Below are positions 47,379 through 56,866 of a stretch of 64,000 nt of DNA, in pieces. Within the stretch, counting starts at the first letter, position 1, and every line of letters begins with the position of its first letter. A model generated the notes under the pieces. It ran no database searches, was not told the origin of the DNA, and saw nothing but the letters and a program-made list of their open reading frames with translations. Source of the stretch: Crocinitomicaceae bacterium (lineage in GTDB: Bacteria; Bacteroidota; Bacteroidia; Flavobacteriales_D; Crocinitomicaceae); contig JABURP010000052.1 in NCBI GenBank assembly GCA_014762645.1, positions 60,028 to 124,027 of the forward strand. Direction: 5' to 3'. The translations under genes were made by a program, and so were the position numbers.

Positions 47379-48459
47379 GTATAATTTCTACCAATTTCCT
47401 TATTTCCTGAGCAGTATTATACGAATGTAAACAAAATCTTAATCGTTCTTTACCAGCAGGTACAGTTGGAGATAAAATGGCCTTTACAGCAAATCCTGCT
47501 TCTAATATTTTATCGGCCAATTTTCTCGCACTTTCGTTTCCCGGCACCATTAGTGACTGAATGGGTGAATTACTCGGTAAAACATCCGTCATTGGGCCTT
47601 TTATCATTTCTTTAAAGTACATGATGTTTTCCATGAGGATTTCCCGTTCTTTATCCATTTCAGCTACTTTATTCACTGCGGCGTATATGCGCTCCTGGCT
47701 ATGAGGTGATAATGCTGTTGTGTATATTAATGACCGGCTAAAATTGATGAGAAAGGCCCTCAATTCATGCCCTCCTAAAATCACAGCTCCGTGGCTACCG
47801 TATGCTTTACCAAAGGTGATAACCTTTGCAAAAATCTGATCATTCAGGTCCTGGGCAGAAACTATACCCCGACCATTTGTGCCGTAGATACCTCCTGAAT
47901 GTGCTTCATCCACAATTAAATAAGCGTCAAATTGCTCACAGACATGTAGGATATCTTTAAGAGGCGCCTGATCACCATCCATAGAATAAACAGTTTCAAT
48001 CACCACATACTTATTTCCTTTTGCCCGGCCCAGCTTGTCTTTTAATGAAGAAACATCATTGTGATAAAATGAAAAAGCACTGGCATTTCCCATCCTAATA
48101 CCATCCCGGATGGATGCATGAACATATTCATCATACAAAATCGTATCTCCTTTTAGTCCTAAAGCAGATAACAATCCCAGGTTTGCATCATAGCCTGAAT
48201 TAAATAATATTCCGCTATCCATTCCGAAAAATCCAGCCAGGTACTGTTCAATTTCTTCGGTTCGTGAAAAATTTCCTGAAATAAGTCTGGAGCCTGTAGA
48301 ACCTTGAGGATGATCTCCTGAACTGTTCCATTTGGCGACGCCTAAATAATCGTTGGAATAAAAATCAATAAGGTGGTTATAATCCATCAATGAACGATAA
48401 GCATTTGTCTTTTTTCTATCAGACAACTTATCTAGTATGGATGAAGGAACCCGTTTCAT
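47371..48459 (-). CDS. bioF: 8-amino-7-oxononanoate synthase
   Basis: PLP-dependent condensation of alanine with pimeloyl-ACP/CoA. The 362 residues are a little short of the usual length of about 385. Motifs: GSTGSRLISGN, DEAHSGGIYGTNGRG (Asp binding the PLP ring nitrogen) and the Schiff-base lysine in TFGKAYGSHGAV. Upstream it overlaps an exported protein by 4 bases and downstream bioD by 8, so the set is co-transcribed. Confidence 0.93.
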   Translation of the reverse strand: MKRVPSSILDKLSDRKKTNAYRSLMDYNHLIDFYSNDYLGVAKWNSSGDHPQGSTGSRLISGNFSRTEEIEQYLAGFFGMDSGILFNSGYDANLGLLSALGLKGDTILYDEYVHASIRDGIRMGNASAFSFYHNDVSSLKDKLGRAKGNKYVVIETVYSMDGDQAPLKDILHVCEQFDAYLIVDEAHSGGIYGTNGRGIVSAQDLNDQIFAKVITFGKAYGSHGAVILGGHELRAFLINFSRSLIYTTALSPHSQERIYAAVNKVAEMDKEREILMENIMYFKEMIKGPMTDVLPSNSPIQSLMVPGNESARKLADKILEAGFAVKAILSPTVPAGKERLRFCLHSYNTAQEIRKLVEIIHG

Positions 48460-49337
48460 TCCTCGTAGTAGACGAACTCACGCCTGGTCATCAAAAATAG
48501 TTCACCATCCTTATACCCTAATTTTTGGATCCAGTTCCCCATTTCATCAAATTCATATTCGTACGTATAGGTTGTGAGTGTATCTGAAAACAGGCCTTTT
48601 ACCTTCCACTCATACAGTTCATCAAAAGAATAAAAAGTTTGTTCTGAGTGTACTTCTTCATTTCCTTTTGAGTCATAAGTTATTAAAACCGAAGTAGTAT
48701 CATTTATAAATTCTGAACGCACTTTCCACTTTAGTTTATTCCCTTTCTTTTTGTAGCAAAGTGTTAATGTGTCTCTCCCCTCTTCGTCGTAGTATTTAAA
48801 TTTTCTCTCAACGATCTTACCTTTTTCATCTTTCTTAACTATCAAAGAATCCTGTCCGGCTGCATTCTGATAATACTCTTTATAGTCGCAGAATTCTTTA
48901 AATTCATAGAACTTCTCTTCAATGGTCAGGTTTGGTTTATAGGTATATTCAATCGAAAAATAATAGCCTCTACCCCCTTCTACACTTTCTCTTTGCTCAG
49001 TAATTCTTCCTTTTGAATCGTACTCATAACGCGTATATTCCACATTATTTTTTTGTGTATACGTCTCCTCAATCAACATAGTATCGCGGTACTTTAAATC
49101 CAGATAATTAATAAAATAGCCTTCTTTATTCCTCACCGCTCTTACCGGTAAGCCATTAGCGTCATAATGTACCTCATGTATTTGCCAGGGATCTGTTGCG
49201 GTATCCTCCTCCCATTCTGAGATGGTAATGCTCTTAACATTTCCATTTCGTTGATCATCTTCGAATAAATTGGGTTTCTGCGCATAACCAGAAGCAGGTA
49301 GCAACAGGAGGGTTAGGAAATAAATTTGGGTTTTCAT
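48456..49337 (-). CDS. Exported YD-repeat-like protein embedded in the bio operon
   Basis: A 293-residue protein with signal peptide 1-19 (LLPASGYAQ). The mature part is a series of beta-strand repeats ending in aromatic-rich motifs such as YTRYEYDSKGRITE, YYDEEGRDT and YTYEYEFDEMGNWIQK. These resemble the short YD-type repeats found in RHS-like and DUF4595-type Bacteroidota proteins. It overlaps both bioB and bioF by 4 bases, so it is translated with them, yet no biotin role is evident from its sequence. It could be a transport- or surface-related accessory. Confidence 0.7.
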   Translation of the reverse strand: MKTQIYFLTLLLLPASGYAQKPNLFEDDQRNGNVKSITISEWEEDTATDPWQIHEVHYDANGLPVRAVRNKEGYFINYLDLKYRDTMLIEETYTQKNNVEYTRYEYDSKGRITEQRESVEGGRGYYFSIEYTYKPNLTIEEKFYEFKEFCDYKEYYQNAAGQDSLIVKKDEKGKIVERKFKYYDEEGRDTLTLCYKKKGNKLKWKVRSEFINDTTSVLITYDSKGNEEVHSEQTFYSFDELYEWKVKGLFSDTLTTYTYEYEFDEMGNWIQKLGYKDGELFLMTRREFVYYEE

Positions 49338-50422
49338 TTTATTGTGATTTTTCTGGGTTTAAAATCATTTTCTGAAGTATTCTTTTTCCGCTCTTCTTTT
49401 TCTTTTCTAACTTTCTTAGCCATTTCAACCTTTTCATCAGTTTTTGTTTCTGGTTGATCGCCATCTTGAAATGGTTTTTTAGGTGTCATACCAAGTACTT
49501 CAAACAATGCCTGATCTTCATTGAATTCAGGATTTGGCGTAGTAAGTAGCTTATCTCCTGCAAAAATTGAAGATGCTCCTGCAAAAAAGCAAAGTGCCTG
49601 TGCTTCTTGAGACATTTGCGTTCTACCTGCGGACAATCGAATAATGGATTGTGGAAATAGAATTCTTGATGTTGCAATCATTCTGATCATTTCCCACACT
49701 TCTATTGGTTTTTGGTCCTCAAGAGGTGTACCCTCTACTGGAACTAAAGCATTAATTGGAATCGACTCAGGTGGCTGCTCCATGTGTACATACGTCATAA
49801 GCATGCCTATACGGTCTTCAGCCGTTTCTCCCATTCCAATGATCCCTCCGGAACACACAGATATTCCTGCTTTACGGGCATTTGAAATAGTATCTATTCT
49901 GTTTTGATACTCACGCGTAGATATAATGTCTTTGTAAAATTCTTTTGAAGAATCGAGGTTGTGGTTGTAGGCATATAAACCTGCATCTTTAAGTCGTTTG
50001 GCCTGATCTTCATTCATCATTCCAAGTGTTGCGCACACTTCCATACCCATACCGTTAATCTCCTGCACCATTTCTACGACCTTATCAAAGTCACGATTAT
50101 CACGTACTTCACGCCATGCTGCTCCCATACAAACGCGGGATGATCCATTTGCCTTCGCATTTTTTGCCAACCCAACTACTTCATCTACTCCCATCATTGC
50201 ATGGACCTCCAATTCGGTGTTGTATTTTGCTGATTGTGGGCAATAGCCACAATCTTCAGAGCATCCACCTGTTTTAATTGAGATGAGCGAACTCATCTGT
50301 ACTTCATTTGGATTATGATACTCCCTGTGTACCGTAGCTGCCTGATAGATCAGTTCCATTAATGGTGAACGGTATAATTCCAATGCTTTCTCTTTGCTTG
50401 CGTATGCTTTATTTATCTTCAT
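49334..50422 (-). CDS. bioB: Biotin synthase
   Basis: Radical SAM enzyme inserting sulfur into dethiobiotin. Residues Cys54, Cys58 and Cys61 (CSEDCGYC) bind the SAM cluster; further motifs are MGAAWREVRDNRD, YNHNLDSS and SAGRTQMS with the Arg that ligates the second cluster. The core ends near 315. It is followed by a Lys/Glu-rich tail (KVEMAKKVRKEKEERKK) of about 45 residues that is not part of the usual fold. Overlaps the exported protein downstream by 4 bases. Confidence 0.95.
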   Translation of the reverse strand: MKINKAYASKEKALELYRSPLMELIYQAATVHREYHNPNEVQMSSLISIKTGGCSEDCGYCPQSAKYNTELEVHAMMGVDEVVGLAKNAKANGSSRVCMGAAWREVRDNRDFDKVVEMVQEINGMGMEVCATLGMMNEDQAKRLKDAGLYAYNHNLDSSKEFYKDIISTREYQNRIDTISNARKAGISVCSGGIIGMGETAEDRIGMLMTYVHMEQPPESIPINALVPVEGTPLEDQKPIEVWEMIRMIATSRILFPQSIIRLSAGRTQMSQEAQALCFFAGASSIFAGDKLLTTPNPEFNEDQALFEVLGMTPKKPFQDGDQPETKTDEKVEMAKKVRKEKEERKKNTSENDFKPRKITIK

Positions 50423-50433
50423 TGATCAGATTT

Positions 50434-51306
50434 TCAATCACTAACTTTCTTTTCTTGTTCGTCTTTCACGGGTACGCCCATATCGTACTCAAACTGCACA
50501 TCTATCGCCCCACTTTTCAGATAATACGTGAACACACCATCCTGCACGCCATTCACATATTGACCTTCGATTTGCAATTCACCCGTCTCAAACCAATACG
50601 TGACTTTTCCATTTTCTTTGCCGTAAAGATAATTCCCTTCAAACTTTTTATTGCCATTTTGCCAGAAAGTTGTTGACACGCTATCCAATACACCATTGAC
50701 CCATTTAGAAATTTCCTGCGTTTCCCCGTAAGAATAATAATGCTTCCACAAGCCGTGCTGCCTGCCGTATCGATAAGCTCCTTCGGTTTTTAATCTACCC
50801 GACTCGTACCATTCTTTAATGATTCCATGTGGTAGTGAATCCTGAAATTCGTTCTGAGCTTTTAAGACACCATTGGTGTACCAGAATTCCCACAAGCTAT
50901 CTTTGAATCCATTTTCATAACTCCCTCGTGCTACTCGATTCCCATCTTCATCATAAAATGTCCATAAGCCCCATTTTCGGTCCATAATATAATTTCCCGT
51001 GAATTCTACCTGACCGTTTTCATAATATTTTGTGATGGCTCCATTAATCAATCCATCTGTCCATTCTGAAACTTCTTCTAAACTGTCATTTTCATGGTAA
51101 AATCGCCACTCACCAACCGCTAAATCATTTTCAAAGTTCCCTTCTGACTCTTTCGTATCATCATCTCGGTAAAAAGTCCATTTTCCTTCCCGCTTTCCTT
51201 CTTCCATATCACCCAAACCATACCCACCTCCCACAACAGGCTGTTTTATGTGCTCTCTACAAGAAAAAAAGAGGAATAAGATTGATATGGGTACAAGGTA
51301 TTTCAA
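50434..51306 (-). CDS. MORN-repeat (YwqK-type) lipoprotein with TTG start
   Basis: A 290-residue lipoprotein. Only TTG (51306) gives the complete signal (MKYLVPISILFLFFSC, lipobox FFSC). A strong AGGGGGA ribosome site, rare here, lies six bases upstream (51313-51319). After a short linker, about ten MORN-like repeats (GxWxFYxENGxxExxGxYxxGxxxG) fill residues 40-275. It is similar in type to the protein at 26669, though shorter and lipid-anchored. It lies between obg and bioB in the leftward run. Confidence 0.8.
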   Translation of the reverse strand: MKYLVPISILFLFFSCREHIKQPVVGGGYGLGDMEEGKREGKWTFYRDDDTKESEGNFENDLAVGEWRFYHENDSLEEVSEWTDGLINGAITKYYENGQVEFTGNYIMDRKWGLWTFYDEDGNRVARGSYENGFKDSLWEFWYTNGVLKAQNEFQDSLPHGIIKEWYESGRLKTEGAYRYGRQHGLWKHYYSYGETQEISKWVNGVLDSVSTTFWQNGNKKFEGNYLYGKENGKVTYWFETGELQIEGQYVNGVQDGVFTYYLKSGAIDVQFEYDMGVPVKDEQEKKVSD

Positions 51307-51312
51307 AAGATG

Positions 51313-51319
51313 TCCCCCT
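51313..51319 (-). promoter_or_regulatory. Strong Shine-Dalgarno before a TTG start
   Basis: AGGGGGA on the minus strand, six bases before the TTG at 51306. It is the clearest such site in the window and supports the unusual start codon. Confidence 0.55.
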
Positions 51320-51332
51320 AAAATAACAATTA

Positions 51333-52316
51333 TCAGCTATTTAGTTCTTTCCAGATTAGATCCTTTAATTCCATTAAACCAGTTTGAGCCACTGAAGAAA
51401 TAAAGACTGAAGGAATTTCAGGTAAATCTTTTTTGATTTCTTCTTTTAACTCCTCGTCCAGCATGTCAGATTTAGAAATGGCTAAAAGTCTCGGTTTATC
51501 TATCAATTCCGGATTATACTGTTCTAATTCGTTCACCAGCACTTTGTATTCGTTATGGATATCATCCGCATCTGCAGGAACCATAAACAGCAATAAGGAA
51601 TTTCTTTCAATATGCCTTAAAAAGCGTAACCCTAATCCTTTTCCTTCATGGGCTCCTTCAATAATCCCCGGAATATCGGCCATCACAAACGACTTGAAGT
51701 CGCGGTATTCCACGATACCCAGATTAGGTGTTAATGTTGTAAACGGGTAATCTGCAATTTCAGGTTTAGCAGCAGAAACTACCGAAAGAAGTGTAGATTT
51801 TCCTGCATTGGGAAACCCTACCAAGCCAACATCTGCCAAAATTTTCAATTCGAGAATTACCCATCCTTCCTCTTCAGGTAAACCAGGTTGAGCATATCGC
51901 GGTGTTTGCCTAACGGAAGATTTAAAGTGCACGTTCCCTTTTCCTCCCTTTCCGCCTCTCATCACAATAATTTCCTGACCGTGTTCTTCTACTTCTCCAA
52001 GTAATTTACCGGTTTCAGCATCTTTAATTACTGTTCCGAGTGGCACCTCCAGTATTTCATCACTTCCATCTTTACCATGACGTTGATTTTTACCACCTGG
52101 ATCACCGTGTTCTGCCTTAATGTGTTTACGATACTTTAACGGCAATAGCGTCCATAACTGCTCGTTACCTTTGATAATTACATGTCCACCTCTACCACCA
52201 TCACCACCAGCCGGACCACCTTTGGGAATGAACTTTTCACGGCGCATATACTTCGATCCCGCCCCGCCTTTTCCTGAGCGACAATGAATTTTTACATAAT
52301 CAATAAAATTACTCAT
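51333..52316 (-). CDS. obg: GTPase Obg
   Basis: Ribosome-associated GTPase for large-subunit assembly and stress control. The 327 residues contain the glycine-rich Obg fold (1-158: [28 protein letters not shown]), then the G domain with GFPNAGKST (about 165), [17 protein letters not shown] and the SKSD-like base-binding motif. There is no C-terminal OCT domain of the long kind. It is 25 bases from adk and followed by the MORN lipoprotein. Confidence 0.96.
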   Translation of the reverse strand: MSNFIDYVKIHCRSGKGGAGSKYMRREKFIPKGGPAGGDGGRGGHVIIKGNEQLWTLLPLKYRKHIKAEHGDPGGKNQRHGKDGSDEILEVPLGTVIKDAETGKLLGEVEEHGQEIIVMRGGKGGKGNVHFKSSVRQTPRYAQPGLPEEEGWVILELKILADVGLVGFPNAGKSTLLSVVSAAKPEIADYPFTTLTPNLGIVEYRDFKSFVMADIPGIIEGAHEGKGLGLRFLRHIERNSLLLFMVPADADDIHNEYKVLVNELEQYNPELIDKPRLLAISKSDMLDEELKEEIKKDLPEIPSVFISSVAQTGLMELKDLIWKELNS

Positions 52317-52341
52317 GCCACTCGTCCTTATTTAAGAATGA

Positions 52342-52920
52342 TTACGCTAAAATAGAATCGATTGAATCGTACAAACGCTCAGTAATGTCATCTATCGAGC
52401 CATGTCCGTCTATCTTCACAAATTTACCTTGTTCTTTATAAAACTCCTTTAAGGGATATGTTTCTTCAAGGTAAACGTTAATTCGATTCTGAATAATTTC
52501 CGGGTCTGCATCATCAGCTCTACCGCTATCTAACGCACGTTTCTTTAGTCGTTGTTTGAGTTCTTCCTCCTCTACATCTAATGCCAGCATCATGTTAATA
52601 GAAGTTCCTCTTTCTAAAAGAATTTTGTCCAATGCCTTGGCTTGATCTATAGTTCTTGGAAACCCATCAAATATATAACCGTCTGACTCCGGGTGCTTCT
52701 CTATGGTATCCACCAACATCTTAATTGTAACGTCATCCGGTACCAATTCTCCTTTGTCTATGTAGCTTTTTGCCAATTTTCCAAGCTCGGTTTCATTTTT
52801 CATATTGTAACGGAAAACATCACCCGTTGAAATGTGAAATAGGTTATACTTTTCTGCTAACTTCTCTGCTTGAGTTCCTTTCCCGGCTCCCGGAGGGCCA
52901 AATAATACAATGTTTATCAT
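52342..52920 (-). CDS. adk: Adenylate kinase
   Basis: Reversibly converts ATP and AMP to two ADP. The 192 residues have the P-loop GPPGAGKGTQ (7-16), the AMP-binding FDGFPRTIDQA and a short LID (ALDSGRADDADPE) with no zinc cysteines. It is the first gene of the leftward run down to 46049. Confidence 0.96.
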   Translation of the reverse strand: MINIVLFGPPGAGKGTQAEKLAEKYNLFHISTGDVFRYNMKNETELGKLAKSYIDKGELVPDDVTIKMLVDTIEKHPESDGYIFDGFPRTIDQAKALDKILLERGTSINMMLALDVEEEELKQRLKKRALDSGRADDADPEIIQNRINVYLEETYPLKEFYKEQGKFVKIDGHGSIDDITERLYDSIDSILA

Positions 52921-52996
52921 GTTCTTTTTTTCGTCCTTGACACTTCAATGTTGTCCAAAATTGTAGAACAACAGCTCTATATAAAAGGTGAGGGAG

Positions 52997-53004
52997 CAAA
53001 GATA
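52997..53004 (-). promoter_or_regulatory. -7 box possibly driving the adk-bio run
   Basis: On the minus strand TATCTTTG is a perfect TAnnTTTG, about 75 bases ahead of the adk start. No matching -33 TTTG is seen at the usual distance. The remaining sequence between adk and clpB (52921-53195, 275 bases) shows no gene. Confidence 0.35.
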
Positions 53005-53195
53005 TTGGTAATCTTTTTCTTTATCGGAATCATTTAATAAAAATTATCAACGCCTGCTAAATAGTCAGTAACTATAGGGATTTTACAGAAAAAATGTCAG
53101 GTAAATACTTCTCCGTCAGCCACATTTTCCGAAAATTATAGCTGATATTCACTTGGAATCAATTTTGACGCTCTAAAATCAAACAAGAAACAACC

Positions 53196-55817
53196 ATGAA
53201 CATAGATAAATTAACCAATAAGACACAACAAATCCTTGGGCAGGCACAAACGATTGCACAAGGTTTGGGTCACCAGGCTATTGAGCCCGGGCATATATTA
53301 AAGGCCATGTTTGAAGTGGATACTTCGGTGTTACCTTTTTTATTTAAAGAATTTGATTTAAACCCTCAATCTATATCAAATACAACAGACAGCATTGTAC
53401 AGTCCTATCCAAAAGTTCAGGGAGGACAATTATACCTGGGAAATGATTCAAATAAGTTATTTTCTGAAGCATTTAAGATTTCCGAGGAATTTAAAGATGA
53501 ATATTTGTCCACGGAGATTTTGTTCCTGGCTATGCTTAACCTCTCAGATGCAGTTGGTAAATTATTGAAGGATTCGGGGTTGGACAAGAAAAAATTAAAA
53601 GAAGCGATCATGAAATTAAGAAATGGAGATAGCGTAAAATCACAAGGGCAGGAAGACACGTATCAGTCCTTGTCCAAGTACGCTAATAATCTCAATGAAA
53701 TGGCTGAGACAGGTAAGTTAGATCCTGTTATTGGTCGTGATGATGAAATTAGACGTGTACTTCAAATATTGAGTAGGCGAACCAAGAACAATCCAATATT
53801 AATTGGTGAACCGGGTGTTGGTAAAACTGCAATTGCAGAAGGAATTGCCCACCGAATTGTTGCCGGTGATGTGCCGGAAAACTTACTTTCAAGAAAAGTA
53901 TTTGCTCTGGATATGGGTGCGCTTGTAGCTGGTGCAAAGTATAAAGGTGAATTTGAGGAACGATTAAAATCTGTAATTAAAGAAGTGATTAAATCGGATG
54001 GGGAGATTATTCTTTTCATTGATGAAATTCACACCTTAGTTGGAGCTGGAGGCGGTGGAGAAGGTGCTATGGATGCTGCAAACATTTTAAAACCCGCTTT
54101 GGCCAGAGGTGAATTACGCGCAGTTGGTGCAACGACTTTGAATGAGTATCAAAAATACTTTGAAAAAGACAAAGCCCTGGTCAGGAGGTTTCAAACGGTA
54201 ATGATTGATGAGCCCGGAAGAGAAGATGCTATTTCAATTCTTCGAGGGATCAAAGAGAAATATGAAAACTACCATAAGGTACTGATCAAAGATGAAGCAA
54301 TTATATCCGCTGTTGAGTTATCTCAGCGATATATTACCGACAGACAACTGCCGGATAAAGCGATTGACTTAATTGATGAAGCTGCATCTAAAATTCGAAT
54401 GGAAATGAACTCCAAACCTGTTGAGTTGGATGAAATTGACAGACGAATTATGCAGTTGGAAATAGAGCGTCAGGCCATAAAACGTGAGAAAGATCAAAAA
54501 AAGCTGGATAGCATTGAGAAAGAACTAGGTGAACTCAATGAAAAGCGCAGTGAGTATCAAGCTAAATGGCAAGCAGAAAAGGATGTTATTGAAGGGATTC
54601 AAAACGCTAATGAACAAATCGAACAACTGAAACTGGAAGCTGAACGAGCAGAAAGAGAAGGCGATTACGAAAAAGTGGCGGAGATTCGGTATCATAAACT
54701 GAAAACTACAGAAGAAGAAATAGCTAAACTCAAAAGTGAATTGGCAGATATCCAAAAAGATTCAAAGACCATTAAAGAAGAAGTGGATGCAGAAGAAATT
54801 GCAGAAGTTGTTTCCAAATGGACGGGAATTCCGGTTTCCAAGATGGTGGAATCTGAACGAGCTAAGCTACTGAAACTTGAAGATGAGTTAGGTTTGCGTG
54901 TAGTTGGTCAGAAAGATGCTATCACTGCTGTTTCAGATGCAGTAAGGAGATCGAGAGCTGGATTACAGGATGAAAAAAGGCCGATTGGTTCATTCATCTT
55001 TCTGGGTACAACCGGAGTTGGTAAAACAGAGCTGGCAAAGGCCCTGGCCGACTATTTATTTAATGATGAAAATGCCATGACACGAATAGACATGAGTGAG
55101 TATCAGGAAAAACACTCTGTTAGTAGATTGGTAGGGGCACCTCCGGGTTACGTTGGCTACGACGAAGGTGGACAATTGACAGAAGCTGTTCGTAGAAGAC
55201 CTTATTCAATTGTTCTGATGGATGAAATTGAAAAAGCCCATCCGGATGTGTTTAACATACTACTTCAGGTACTTGATGATGGCCGCTTAACGGATAATAA
55301 AGGACGTGTAGTAAACTTTAAGAACACGATTATTATCATGACGTCAAACCTTGGTTCTGATATTATCCAGGAGAAATTTGAAGGAATTACTGATAAAAAT
55401 AAGGATAAGGTAGTGGAAGAAGCAAAGAATGAAGTTTTCGGATTACTTCGAAAAACGATCAGACCTGAGTTTCTCAATAGGATTGATGAAACAATCATGT
55501 TTCAACCGCTCTCTAGAGAAAATGTGCTTGACATTGTACGGATTCAGTTTAAGCGATTGCAAAAACGACTACTTGAAAAAGATGTTCGGATCTCGGCAAC
55601 TGAAGAAGCTATGGAATGGCTTGCACTTGAAGGATATGACCCTCAGTTTGGTGCACGACCAGTAAAACGCGTGATGCAACGTGACTTAATGAACCAGTTG
55701 TCTAAAGAACTCTTAGCAGGGAATATTGGAGCGGATAGTGATATCTTGCTTGACCTAAAGGATGGCCAGCTTTCATTTGAAAACAATCAAAAAATGGCTG
55801 ACTCTTCATTGAACTAA
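53196..55817 (+). CDS. clpB: ClpB disaggregase
   Basis: An ATP-dependent disaggregase (Hsp104 type) that works with DnaK. The 873 residues hold the N domain (1-145), NBD1 with Walker A GEPGVGKT (about 205) and [11 protein letters not shown], the long coiled-coil M domain (about 410-530) and NBD2 with GTTGVGKT (about 604) and [13 protein letters not shown]. The [13 protein letters not shown] loop is the substrate-gripping pore motif. It is a monocistronic gene ending at a strong terminator. Confidence 0.97.
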   Translation: MNIDKLTNKTQQILGQAQTIAQGLGHQAIEPGHILKAMFEVDTSVLPFLFKEFDLNPQSISNTTDSIVQSYPKVQGGQLYLGNDSNKLFSEAFKISEEFKDEYLSTEILFLAMLNLSDAVGKLLKDSGLDKKKLKEAIMKLRNGDSVKSQGQEDTYQSLSKYANNLNEMAETGKLDPVIGRDDEIRRVLQILSRRTKNNPILIGEPGVGKTAIAEGIAHRIVAGDVPENLLSRKVFALDMGALVAGAKYKGEFEERLKSVIKEVIKSDGEIILFIDEIHTLVGAGGGGEGAMDAANILKPALARGELRAVGATTLNEYQKYFEKDKALVRRFQTVMIDEPGREDAISILRGIKEKYENYHKVLIKDEAIISAVELSQRYITDRQLPDKAIDLIDEAASKIRMEMNSKPVELDEIDRRIMQLEIERQAIKREKDQKKLDSIEKELGELNEKRSEYQAKWQAEKDVIEGIQNANEQIEQLKLEAERAEREGDYEKVAEIRYHKLKTTEEEIAKLKSELADIQKDSKTIKEEVDAEEIAEVVSKWTGIPVSKMVESERAKLLKLEDELGLRVVGQKDAITAVSDAVRRSRAGLQDEKRPIGSFIFLGTTGVGKTELAKALADYLFNDENAMTRIDMSEYQEKHSVSRLVGAPPGYVGYDEGGQLTEAVRRRPYSIVLMDEIEKAHPDVFNILLQVLDDGRLTDNKGRVVNFKNTIIIMTSNLGSDIIQEKFEGITDKNKDKVVEEAKNEVFGLLRKTIRPEFLNRIDETIMFQPLSRENVLDIVRIQFKRLQKRLLEKDVRISATEEAMEWLALEGYDPQFGARPVKRVMQRDLMNQLSKELLAGNIGADSDILLDLKDGQLSFENNQKMADSSLN

Positions 55818-55837
55818 AAAGTAACCTTAATAAAAAG

Positions 55838-55866
55838 AAAACCTCTGAATGACATTCAGAGGTTTT
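55838..55866. terminator. Bidirectional hairpin between clpB and the mini-lipoprotein cluster
   Basis: A perfect 13-bp stem (AAAACCTCTGAAT with ATTCAGAGGTTTT) and 3-base loop, with T-runs on both sides. It should end clpB and, on the minus strand, the first small lipoprotein gene. Confidence 0.85.
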
Positions 55867-55886
55867 TTTAGTCTTGTGAAAAATTA

Positions 55887-56051
55887 TTATTCAGCTTCAG
55901 TTAGGTCCTGGAGAAGTTGCACCTTCTGATTATGCTCTTTTTTATATTTTGTATAATCAGCTTTTCTATAAGCATCACACGAATTGTGTCCACAACTAAA
56001 CATTCCACATGCAAACAGGCCTAAAAATCCTGCTATTAATAATTTTTTCAT
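55887..56051 (-). CDS. Small Cys-containing lipoprotein-like protein, copy 1
   Basis: A 54-residue ORF with an ATG. The product is a hydrophobic signal (MKKLLIAGFLGLFACG), a lipobox-like MFSC at 17-20, then GHNSCDAYRKADYTKYKKEH and a helix with VQLLQDLTEAE. A further Cys lies at 25. It has two paralogues at 56250 and 56662 that share KxLIAxxLGxF, SCGxxxxCxAY, ADYTKYKxEqNxKV and LTE, so it is a real gene. I do not recognise a named family. Confidence 0.75.
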   Translation of the reverse strand: MKKLLIAGFLGLFACGMFSCGHNSCDAYRKADYTKYKKEHNQKVQLLQDLTEAE

Positions 56052-56064
56052 AATAATTTTTTAA

Positions 56065-56080
56065 GGTTTTATAACTTTTG
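56065..56080. promoter_or_regulatory. Conserved upstream motif, copy 1
   Basis: GGTTTTATAACTTTTG (plus-strand reading) lies 14 bases upstream of the start of copy 1. Related motifs occur upstream of copies 2 (56464-56481) and 3 (56852-56866). Confidence 0.35.
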
Positions 56081-56194
56081 CTTGTTATACGCACGCTGGT
56101 GAGAAAATAGCAAATGACTCTAGCAGTGCATTTTGCCAAAGTAGAGATAAAAAGCAGATTTGTCAAGAAAAAAATGCAAGTATTTATTAACAAT

Positions 56195-56226
56195 AAACCC
56201 TGTCATCAAGTATGAAGACAGGGTTT
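56195..56226 (-). terminator. Hairpin downstream of small lipoprotein copy 2
   Basis: A 10-bp stem, AAACCCTGTC with GACAGGGTTT, and a 12-base loop, 24 bases after the stop of copy 2 on the minus strand. The T-run is weak. Confidence 0.6.
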
Positions 56227-56249
56227 TACTCTAGATATAATGGGATATT

Positions 56250-56423
56250 TTATTCTTTTTCAGTCAATTTTTGCAGCATTTGAACTTTCTGATTGTGTTC
56301 AACTTTATACTTTGTATAATCAGCTTGTCCTCCATAAGCTTCACAAATATGTCCTCTACCACCACAGCTCGTCATGGCCGTTATAAATAATCCTAATACG
56401 CTTGCAATCAATACTTTTTTCAT
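56250..56423 (-). CDS. Small Cys-containing lipoprotein-like protein, copy 2
   Basis: A 57-residue ORF. Signal MKKVLIASVLGLFITAMTSC with lipobox-like MTSC at 17-20, then GGRGHICEAYGGQADYTKYK and a C-terminal helix (VQMLQKLTEKE). Cys20 and Cys27 align with the conserved Cys pair of the other copies. An extra GG (31-32) separates it from copies 1 and 3. It has its own hairpin downstream and the shared motif upstream, so each copy seems a separate transcript. Confidence 0.75.
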   Translation of the reverse strand: MKKVLIASVLGLFITAMTSCGGRGHICEAYGGQADYTKYKVEHNQKVQMLQKLTEKE

Positions 56424-56463
56424 AACTAATTTCTTTTTGCTTACTCTGCTACAAAGTAAGGAT

Positions 56464-56481
56464 GGTTTATAATAGTTTTTG
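56464..56481. promoter_or_regulatory. Conserved upstream motif, copy 2
   Basis: GGTTTATAATAGTTTTTG (plus-strand reading) lies 41 bases upstream of copy 2. A second shared block AAAAACCTTGCC (56498-56509) follows and is found again at 56890-56901 upstream of copy 3. Confidence 0.35.
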
Positions 56482-56611
56482 CTATTAATTCTAACGCAAA
56501 AACCTTGCCGAAATTATGCAAGTAGCTGATATTTAGGCTCAGCACGCCTTTCAGGATTTTTGTATTTATAAAATTGAAAACCTTAATTCAAATTGAAAAG
56601 GCATAAAAAAA

Positions 56612-56638
56612 CCCTGTTAGCAAGAGAAACTAACAGGG
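56612..56638 (-). terminator. Terminator of small lipoprotein copy 3
   Basis: A 9-bp stem (CCCTGTTAG with CTAACAGGG) and 9-base loop. On the minus strand a run of T (56604-56611) follows the stem, as in a rho-independent terminator. Confidence 0.78.
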
Positions 56639-56661
56639 CAATGTTTTTTTAAATAGGATAT

Positions 56662-56832
56662 TTATTTTGAAGTTTCAGTCAAATCCTGAATTACTTCAAC
56701 TTTTGCATTTTGTTCAGCTTTATACTTTGTGTAATCTGCTGTACGATAAGCATCACAATTATGTCCGGCACCACAGCTGGCCATTCCTAAGGTAAATACT
56801 CCTAAAATTCCTGCGATAAATAACTTCTTCAT
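56662..56832 (-). CDS. Small Cys-containing lipoprotein-like protein, copy 3
   Basis: A 56-residue ORF. Signal MKKLFIAGILGVFTLGMASC (lipobox-like MASC at 17-20), then GAGHNCDAYRTADYTKYKAE and a helix (VEVIQDLTETSK). The ADYTKYK motif and the second Cys (26) are conserved in all three copies. Followed by its own terminator. Function is unknown; the pattern suggests a small outer-leaflet or periplasmic lipoprotein, but lipidation is inferred, since the lipobox is imperfect. Confidence 0.75.
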   Translation of the reverse strand: MKKLFIAGILGVFTLGMASCGAGHNCDAYRTADYTKYKAEQNAKVEVIQDLTETSK

Positions 56833-56851
56833 TTTTTAAGGTCTTTTGTTT

Positions 56852-56866
56852 GGTTTATAATCTTTG
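56852..56866. promoter_or_regulatory. Conserved upstream motif, copy 3
   Basis: GGTTTATAATCTTTG (plus-strand reading) lies 20 bases upstream of copy 3. The block AAAAACCTTGCC is repeated at 56890-56901. Confidence 0.35.
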
